A stretch of DNA of 13,576 nt, taken from contig DGVE01000075.1 in the NCBI GenBank assembly GCA_002395865.1, forward strand, positions 1 through 13,576, given 5' to 3'. The stretch comes from Lachnospiraceae bacterium UBA4292 (GTDB taxonomy: Bacteria > Bacillota > Clostridia > Lachnospirales > Lachnospiraceae). Shown here piece after piece: positions 8,282 to 13,576 of the stretch. The notes below the pieces were generated by a model. It ran no database searches, had not been told where the DNA came from, and saw only the letters and a list, made by a program, of their open reading frames with translations. Position 1 is the first letter of the stretch, and each line of letters starts with the position of its first letter. The translations under genes were made by a program, and so were the position numbers.

Positions 8282-11080
8282 ATGCTGAAAACAGGAATGT
8301 TTTTGGGTGACAGATATGAGATACTTGAGCTCACCGGCTCGGGAGGCATGGCGGAGGTCTACAAGGCCAAATGCCACAAGCTGAACCGTCTCGTGGCTAT
8401 CAAGGTGCTTAAGGAGGAGTTCTGCAACGATAAGAATTTCGTCTCGAAATTCAAGGCGGAGGCACAGGCTGCGGCAGGTCTTTCACACCCGAATATCGTA
8501 AGTATCTATGATGTCGGAGATGAGGGTGAGCTGCACTATATCGTTATGGAGCTCGTCGAGGGCATCACCCTCAAGCAGTATATCGAGAAGAAGAAAAAGC
8601 TGGACATAAAGGAATCCATCGGTATCGCCATTCAGATCGCGCAGGGCATAGGAGCCGCTCACGAGCAGCACATCATCCACAGGGATATCAAGCCGCAGAA
8701 CGTGATCATTTCGCGCGACGGCAAGGTGAAGGTGACCGATTTCGGTATCGCGAAGATCGCAAGCTCGCAGACCATCAATTCTGAGGCTGTTGGCTCCGTG
8801 TACTATTTTTCACCGGAGCAGGCCAGAGGCGGCTACTGCGATGAGAGGAGCGATATCTATTCGCTCGGCATCACGCTTTATGAGATGCTTACGGGTCAGG
8901 TGCCCTTCGACGGAGAGTCGACAGTGGCTGTTGCTCTTTCACATCTTCAGTCCGAGATGAAGCCTCCGCGCGAGATCGATCCGATGATACCGATCAGCCT
9001 CGAGAAGATCATCATGAAGGCTACGATGAAGAAGCCCGAGAGGCGTTATGCCTCCGCGCAGGAGCTCATCAGCGACCTGAGGAAGGCGCTTCTCATGCCT
9101 GAGGAGGACTTCGTAAAGGTCATACCGGTCAATAACACCTCACCCACCGTACTCATAAGCGAGGACGAGATATCGCTTATAAAGCAGTCTAAGACCATAC
9201 CGATCTCCGAGACGGAGACGGGGGAGACCGCTCAGGGCGAGAGAGCCGATTACGATGTGGAGGAGATAACCGACCCCGATGAGGAGGACGAAGAGGAGGA
9301 GTCCACTGTCTTCGACAAGATAGTATTTATCGCAGGAATAGTCGTATGCGTTCTGATAATATGTCTTGCGGGCTTCCTTCTTGCCAAGGCTATCAAAAAC
9401 TGGAGCTCAAACAAGCCGGATGAGACTTCATCCGCCGAGACCACAACATCTGCTGTCATAGACATCCCCAGCACGGTAAGCGATAAGCAGACGACCGTTC
9501 CTTCCGTTGTGGGCAAGACATATGATGAGGCTGTGGCCATACTGAAGGCGTCTTCACTGGGCGTCAAGCGCTCCGATATGTCCTCGGAGGAAATCGATGA
9601 GGGCGTAGTCATTTCGCAGCAGTATCCCTCGGGAACCGTGGTGGATAAGAACATAAGCGTTATTCTCTATGTCAGCAGCGGAAGCGCCATGATAATTCTT
9701 CCCTCAGACAGCGAGATGGTGGGCAAGCTTGCCGCCAATGTAAAGAGAAATCTTCGGGCTCTCGGCCTTGAGGTCGTGGAGAATACGGAGTACAGCAAGG
9801 ATGTGCCCGAGAAGATGGTCATCAGTGTGAAGCCGGAGGGCGGAACGAAGGTGAACCCCGGCTCGACCGTTACCATCGTCACCAGCCTCGGCGCCGAGAT
9901 CGAGTATATTTACGTGCCCGACCTCAGGAAGATGACCGTTGATGAGGCGGACGACTACCTTGATTCCACACTCACACTTGTTGTCGAGTACGCTTACAGC
10001 GACGGTACCGATTACAAGATCGGTGAGATAATGAGCCAGCAGTACGAGGTCAATTCCAGGGTCGAGAAGGGCTCGGAGATAAAGGTCGTAGTCAGCAAAG
10101 GCAAGGAATTCGTGGAGATACCTGACCTTCTCAAGATGACCAAGGAGGAGGCTGTGGACGCCGTCAAGGCTGCGGGACTGGCTGTCGGCAAGATATCCGA
10201 GGACTACAGCGATAAGATCGAGGAGAAGCTCGTATGCAAATACGAGGGCGTGGATACGAACAGCGAGGGCTATGCACGCATAGGCTCGAAGGTAAATATC
10301 ACGCTGAGCCTCGGCAAGGAGTTCGCGATCGTTCCGGATATATTGGATATGACAAAGGAGAAGGCGATCGAGGCCCTCGAGAAGGCAGGCCTTGAGGCCG
10401 GCAATATAACCGAGGAGTACAGTGATTCCGTCAAGGCAGGCCGCGTCATTTCGCAGGGCACGGATGCCGATGTGGAGGTAAAGATCGGCTCTAAGGTCAA
10501 TTTCGTGGTATCCACCGGTGTTGAATACATCGATCTGCCACATATCACCGGAAGGCCTTACACGGAGGTCAAGAAGGAACTTGAAGACCTCGGTTTCGAG
10601 GTGGTACTTGAGGAGGAGATAAGCGCGAGCGCCGAGGACGGATATGTCATAAGATGCAACTATGCGAACGGATCGAGTGCTCCGAAGGGCTCCAAGGTAA
10701 AGCTTACGTACGCGGTCAAGCTTGTCGCACAGAGCATTAGCGCAACAGTAGCGAGCAAGACCAGATATATCGGAGAGTCCCTTACAAGAGCTGAATTTAC
10801 GGTGACGGTGGTCATGTCCGATGGCTCGAAGAGGACCAATCCTGACGGATGGGATTTCTATCCCGCAGAGCTTCTCAGTGAATCGAACGAGATCACCGTG
10901 GTATACGGCTCACTCTCGACTATCGTCAAGGTGCCCGCGCAGAAGAAGCCGGAGCCGGTGACCGAAGAGCCGACGCCTGAGGAGACGACCACGCAGGAGC
11001 CTGAGACAGAGTCCGCGGCTTCGCCCGAGACCGATCCGGTCGAGAGCGAGTCTGCGGAAGCGGAGGGAAGCAATGGTTAA
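8282..11080 (+). CDS. prkC: Membrane Ser/Thr protein kinase with PASTA domains (PrkC/PknB/Stk1 type)
   Basis: This transmembrane kinase senses peptidoglycan fragments or lipid II through external PASTA domains and phosphorylates cytoplasmic targets in cell wall growth, division and translation. The product has 932 residues, longer than the roughly 650 of B. subtilis PrkC. The N-terminal kinase domain (about 12-272) has the P-loop GSGGMAEVY (19-27), Lys41, catalytic HRDIKPQN (133-140, Asp135), DFG (153-155) and FSPEQARG (176-183), so it should be active. A strongly acidic juxtamembrane stretch (323-340) precedes one hydrophobic helix (347-368). A Ser/Thr-rich linker leads to six PASTA-like repeats (about 404-812), an Ig-like domain resembling Big_3 (816-886), and an acidic Pro/Thr/Glu tail (887-932). 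It lies between stp and rsgA, overlapping rsgA by 8 bp. The kinase call is certain; the repeat boundaries are by eye. Confidence 0.97.
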   Translation: MLKTGMFLGDRYEILELTGSGGMAEVYKAKCHKLNRLVAIKVLKEEFCNDKNFVSKFKAEAQAAAGLSHPNIVSIYDVGDEGELHYIVMELVEGITLKQYIEKKKKLDIKESIGIAIQIAQGIGAAHEQHIIHRDIKPQNVIISRDGKVKVTDFGIAKIASSQTINSEAVGSVYYFSPEQARGGYCDERSDIYSLGITLYEMLTGQVPFDGESTVAVALSHLQSEMKPPREIDPMIPISLEKIIMKATMKKPERRYASAQELISDLRKALLMPEEDFVKVIPVNNTSPTVLISEDEISLIKQSKTIPISETETGETAQGERADYDVEEITDPDEEDEEEESTVFDKIVFIAGIVVCVLIICLAGFLLAKAIKNWSSNKPDETSSAETTTSAVIDIPSTVSDKQTTVPSVVGKTYDEAVAILKASSLGVKRSDMSSEEIDEGVVISQQYPSGTVVDKNISVILYVSSGSAMIILPSDSEMVGKLAANVKRNLRALGLEVVENTEYSKDVPEKMVISVKPEGGTKVNPGSTVTIVTSLGAEIEYIYVPDLRKMTVDEADDYLDSTLTLVVEYAYSDGTDYKIGEIMSQQYEVNSRVEKGSEIKVVVSKGKEFVEIPDLLKMTKEEAVDAVKAAGLAVGKISEDYSDKIEEKLVCKYEGVDTNSEGYARIGSKVNITLSLGKEFAIVPDILDMTKEKAIEALEKAGLEAGNITEEYSDSVKAGRVISQGTDADVEVKIGSKVNFVVSTGVEYIDLPHITGRPYTEVKKELEDLGFEVVLEEEISASAEDGYVIRCNYANGSSAPKGSKVKLTYAVKLVAQSISATVASKTRYIGESLTRAEFTVTVVMSDGSKRTNPDGWDFYPAELLSESNEITVVYGSLSTIVKVPAQKKPEPVTEEPTPEETTTQEPETESAASPETDPVESESAEAEGSNG
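9491..10717 (+). repeat. Six tandem PASTA-domain coding repeats within prkC
   Basis: Repeats of about 65-70 residues fall at prkC residues 404-467, 470-536, 541-607, 609-679, 680-747 and 749-812. Most open with a V/I-P-x-(hydrophobic) turn and an alpha-helix such as MTKEEAVDAVKAAGL, and end with a strand and a (V/L)S-x-G pair. Repeats 4 and 5 are the most alike (GKISEDYSDKI against GNITEEYSDSV), suggesting a relatively recent internal duplication. Repeat 2 is divergent and lacks the usual opening. The assignment is from visual alignment. Confidence 0.8.
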
Positions 11081-11948
11081 AGGCCGTATAATAAAGGGTG
11101 TGGGCGGGAAATACACCGTCCGCACCCCTGAGGGCGACCTGCTCTGCCATGCGAAGGGGATACTCCGCCACAGGAATATAAAGCCACTGGTCGGCGACTA
11201 TGTGTTGGCCGAGCTTCTGGGCGATGAGGACGGAGTGGCAAACATCCATGAGATTCTTCCCCGTAAAAATGAATTGATCAGACCCGCCTCGGCCAATGTC
11301 GACGGCGCGATCATCGAAATAGCTGTAAAGAATCCGGCACCTTCACTGAATCTGCTGGATCGCTTTCTGATTCTTATGGAGGAACAGGGCGTGAAGGTCG
11401 ATATCTGCGTGAACAAGGTGGATATCGATACCGATAATGTTTGTGACATGATCGCTTCCATTTACCGCCCCATAGGCTATGATGTCATACCCGTCAGCAC
11501 CTACACGCTCGAGGGGATTGACAGGATAAAACAGATAGTTAGGGGCAGGACCACTGTGTGGGCCGGACCTTCGGGGGCGGGCAAATCCTCTCTCATAAAC
11601 TGTCTCGAGCCTGAGAACTGCATGGAGACCGGTGAGATAAGCGAGAAGATAAAGCGCGGCAAGAATACTACGAGGCACGCGCAGCTTCTGTGCTGTCCCG
11701 ATGATACGTACGTGCTCGATACGCCCGGGTTTTCCAGCATCGACCTGCCCGAATGCGAGGCGGCCGACATAGGGGGATATTTCCACGAGTTTGCTGAGCA
11801 CACGGGGCAGTGCCGTTTCGGTGACTGCGTGCACGTGGATGAGACCGACTGCGGCGTCAAGCGCCACGTGGGAAAAGAGATAAGCAGGCAGCGCTACGAT
11901 AATTATGTGCTGTTTTATAATGAATTGAAGAATAAAAAAAGATATTAA
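11073..11948 (+). CDS. rsgA: Ribosome small subunit-dependent GTPase RsgA (YloQ/CpgA)
   Basis: RsgA is a circularly permuted GTPase that checks late maturation of the 30S subunit and is released on GTP hydrolysis. The product has 291 residues, normal for the family. The N-terminal OB-fold (about 1-65) is followed by the G motifs in permuted order: G4 NKVD (114-117), then G1 GPSGAGKS (165-172), the G2 region KNTTRH (197-202) and G3 DTPG (216-219). The C-terminal zinc site is Cys247, Cys252, His254 and Cys260, matching the C-x4-C-x-H-x5-C pattern. The ATG lies within the last codons of prkC (8-bp overlap) with GGAGGG at 11062-11067, so translation is coupled to the kinase. In Firmicutes the homologous protein is a known substrate of the PASTA kinase, which fits its position. 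A seven-base A run near the 3' end (11934-11940) encodes Lys-Lys. Confidence 0.97.
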   Translation: MVKGRIIKGVGGKYTVRTPEGDLLCHAKGILRHRNIKPLVGDYVLAELLGDEDGVANIHEILPRKNELIRPASANVDGAIIEIAVKNPAPSLNLLDRFLILMEEQGVKVDICVNKVDIDTDNVCDMIASIYRPIGYDVIPVSTYTLEGIDRIKQIVRGRTTVWAGPSGAGKSSLINCLEPENCMETGEISEKIKRGKNTTRHAQLLCCPDDTYVLDTPGFSSIDLPECEAADIGGYFHEFAEHTGQCRFGDCVHVDETDCGVKRHVGKEISRQRYDNYVLFYNELKNKKRY

Positions 11949-11966
11949 GAGAGGCATTTAAACACT

Positions 11967-12638
11967 ATGAAAAAACTGGAGCTGTCACCATCCATACTCG
12001 GAGCGGATTTTCTTCATCTGGGAAGCCAGATCGAGCAGGTCAAAAATGCCGGAGCGAAAATGCTTCACTTTGACGTAATGGACGGTATTTTTGTAAAGAG
12101 CTATTCAATGGGGCTGCCGATTCTCAAGCAGTTAAAGCATGAGACAGGCATGCTGATGGATGTTCATCTCATGATCGTGGATCCGCCCAGATACGCGAAG
12201 GAATTCGGCGAATTATCCGACATAGTCACATTCCACTATGAGGCCTGCGACGATGTCGAGGAGGCTATAGCGGCATTTCGCGAGACAGGTGTGAAGGTGG
12301 GCCTGGCTATAAAGCCCAGGACAGATGTGAGGGTGCTCTATCCATATCTGGACAAGATCGATATGGCGCTGATAATGACCGTGGAGCCCGGATTTGGCGG
12401 TCAGCAGCTCATCCCTGAGACTCTCGATAAGGTGCTTGAGCTCAGAAGCTGGTGCGACAGACATCAGATCGACATAGATATCCAGGTGGACGGAGGCATA
12501 AACCGCGCCAATTTCAGGCCAGCGTACAATTCGGGAGCGAATGTCATCGTGGCGGGTACCGCGCTTTTCGCGGGAGATGTTGCGGATAACGTGAAGTATT
12601 TCATGGCACAGGAAGAGGACATAAACAACGCGGAGTGA
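11967..12638 (+). CDS. rpe: Ribulose-phosphate 3-epimerase
   Basis: This TIM-barrel enzyme interconverts ribulose 5-phosphate and xylulose 5-phosphate in the non-oxidative pentose phosphate pathway. The product has 223 residues, standard for the family. Active-site elements are LSPSILGADF (6-15), HFDVMDG (34-40, His35-equivalent region and catalytic Asp37 with Met38), DVHLM (65-69, His67), MTVEPGFGGQ (137-146), QVDGGIN (173-179, catalytic Asp175) and the phosphate-binding IVAGTALF (194-201). After DVMDG it reads IFVKSYSMGLP instead of the common HFVPNISFGPP, a loop variant rather than loss of a catalytic residue. The gene starts 18 bp after rsgA; the upstream AGAGG is 12 bases away, so the RBS is weak. 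The rsgA-rpe adjacency is conserved in Firmicutes. Its role with the rest of the operon is otherwise not obvious. Confidence 0.96.
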   Translation: MKKLELSPSILGADFLHLGSQIEQVKNAGAKMLHFDVMDGIFVKSYSMGLPILKQLKHETGMLMDVHLMIVDPPRYAKEFGELSDIVTFHYEACDDVEEAIAAFRETGVKVGLAIKPRTDVRVLYPYLDKIDMALIMTVEPGFGGQQLIPETLDKVLELRSWCDRHQIDIDIQVDGGINRANFRPAYNSGANVIVAGTALFAGDVADNVKYFMAQEEDINNAE

Positions 12639-12642
12639 GTAT

Positions 12643-13576
12643 ATGGATAAGAATTACATTGACGCGAATCTGGACGCCGTTCTTGAAAGGGGCGTGCTCA
12701 GGCTGGGAGATATCGCGCCGGTGAAGAACTTCATCGGGAGAATAGGAAGCGGTGAACATGTTAAGCTCGCATTTATCGGCGGCTCCATAACACAGGGCTG
12801 CCTGGCCTCGACGGAGGAGGGACAGTATACGAGACTCGTAACAAAGCTCGTATGTGAGCGCTTCGGAGATACCGTGGAGTATATCAATGCTCCGGTAGGC
12901 GGAACTGATTCGTTCTTCGGAGTGGCCAGGGTAGAGAGCGAAGTGCTTAAATACGCTCCCGATCTGGTGGTGGTCGAGTTCTCCGTAAATGACTGGGGAG
13001 ATGATTTCCATAGGGAGACATATGAAGGACTTGTCCGTCGCATACTAAAGAGCGAGAGCCATCCTGCCGTGATACTTCTTTTTAACTACTATTTCGGAGA
13101 GAGGACGAGTGCGCAGCAGGTACATCTCGAGGTGGGTGAATACTATGATCTGCCCTGCCTTTCGATGAAGGAGAGCTTCGGAGCGCTTCAGGATGAGGGG
13201 AGACTCGACTGGGAGGATATAACGAAGGACGGTATCCATCCGAACGATTTCGGCCATCTGATGATATCGAGGCTTTTTGAAAAGTATTTCGATGCGCTGG
13301 AGAAGCTTCCCGCGCCGGCCGGCTTAGAAACAAGAGGCGGATCACAGCTTCCGTCCTCCCTCACAGCAAACCGCTTTGAAAACTGTTCGCTATACAAGAA
13401 CTACAACTGCGAACCCGACATGAAGGGCTTCACACCCGATAAGGTGTCGGTGGCAAACACATGGTATTACTTCGCCGGCGGCTGGGAGGGAAGAGGCAAA
13501 GGAGCATCTGTTTCGTTTACTTTTAAGGGAACTTATGCGGCGATACAGTACAAAAAATATAAGGACGGAAATGCTC
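12643..13576 (+). CDS. SGNH/GDSL-family hydrolase (acyl- or carbohydrate-esterase-like), 3' end missing
   Basis: The product is a predicted serine hydrolase; substrate unknown. The frame is open from the ATG at 12643 to the window end (311 complete codons, no stop), so the gene continues beyond. SGNH blocks are visible: Block I FIGGSITQG (44-52, nucleophile Ser48), Block II APVGGTDS (83-90), Block III EFSVNDW (112-118, Asn116) and Block V KDGIHPNDFGH (195-205, Asp196 and His199). No signal peptide or membrane segment is seen at the N-terminus, suggesting a cytoplasmic enzyme. After the hydrolase core (about 1-225) comes a second region containing FAGGWEGRGKGASVSFTFKG (277-296) and AAIQYKKYKDG, beta-rich in appearance and similar in style to sandwich modules seen with carbohydrate esterases. 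The start has GGAG at 12632-12635, four bases separate it from the rpe stop, so it is probably co-transcribed. Many related loci have thiN here instead. Confidence 0.85.
   Translation, partial: MDKNYIDANLDAVLERGVLRLGDIAPVKNFIGRIGSGEHVKLAFIGGSITQGCLASTEEGQYTRLVTKLVCERFGDTVEYINAPVGGTDSFFGVARVESEVLKYAPDLVVVEFSVNDWGDDFHRETYEGLVRRILKSESHPAVILLFNYYFGERTSAQQVHLEVGEYYDLPCLSMKESFGALQDEGRLDWEDITKDGIHPNDFGHLMISRLFEKYFDALEKLPAPAGLETRGGSQLPSSLTANRFENCSLYKNYNCEPDMKGFTPDKVSVANTWYYFAGGWEGRGKGASVSFTFKGTYAAIQYKKYKDGNA

Noticed and set aside
9704..10543. Minus-strand ORF of 279 codons opposite prkC
   Set aside because: It mirrors the PASTA repeats; its Leu/Ala/Tyr-rich protein is the antisense of Glu/Lys/Val codons and has no recognisable domain.
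11934..11940. Seven-base A run as a programmed frameshift site in rsgA
   Set aside because: It lies five codons from the stop, encodes a normal Lys-rich end, and no stimulatory structure or extended alternative frame is evident.
11343..11957. Minus-strand ORF of 204 codons opposite rsgA
   Set aside because: Antisense shadow of the GTPase domain with no motif and no plausible RBS context.

Overview
The window is a dense, single-direction housekeeping gene block from a Clostridia-type Firmicute, most plausibly a Lachnospiraceae-like anaerobe. The grounds are the gene order (priA-def-fmt-rsmB-rlmN-stp-prkC-rsgA-rpe, the same backbone as the Bacillus subtilis locus), a formate-tetrahydrofolate ligase typical of anaerobes, a PASTA-domain Ser/Thr kinase, GGAGG-type ribosome binding sites, and heavy use of AGG/AGA arginine and ATA isoleucine codons in moderately GC-rich DNA. 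The family assignment is inference; no rRNA or other phylogenetic marker is present. All ten genes are on the + strand. I see no tRNA, rRNA, CRISPR array, insertion sequence or phage gene.

Layout. 1-1500: 3' part of fhs, with the N-terminus outside the window. 1501-3702: priA, starting at the first base after the fhs stop. 3703-3780: the only sizeable intergenic gap (78 bp), AT-rich, with a good sigma-A-like promoter and a strong RBS for def. 3781-12638: def, fmt, rsmB, rlmN, stp, prkC, rsgA and rpe, packed with gaps of 0-29 bp or short overlaps, so probably one operon. 12643-13576: the 5' part of an SGNH/GDSL hydrolase gene, where many relatives carry thiamine pyrophosphokinase (thiN). It runs off the window end.

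How the genes fit together. Fhs makes 10-formyl-THF, Fmt uses it to formylate initiator Met-tRNA, and Def removes the formyl group from nascent proteins, so the left half spans the formyl cycle of translation initiation. RsmB and RlmN methylate 16S and 23S rRNA, and RsgA is a GTPase for 30S maturation. Stp and PrkC form a phosphatase/kinase pair sensing the cell wall; RsgA is a known phosphorylation target of such kinases in Firmicutes. PriA restarts replication forks and Rpe belongs to the pentose phosphate pathway.

Most of the window is ordinary conserved core. The points worth a second look are the architecture of the PASTA kinase (six PASTA repeats, an Ig-like cap, an acidic juxtamembrane segment and an acidic Pro/Thr/Glu tail), the SGNH hydrolase in the thiN position, the zero-gap fhs-priA junction, and a few candidate regulatory sites. 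I found no convincing evidence of an undescribed system.
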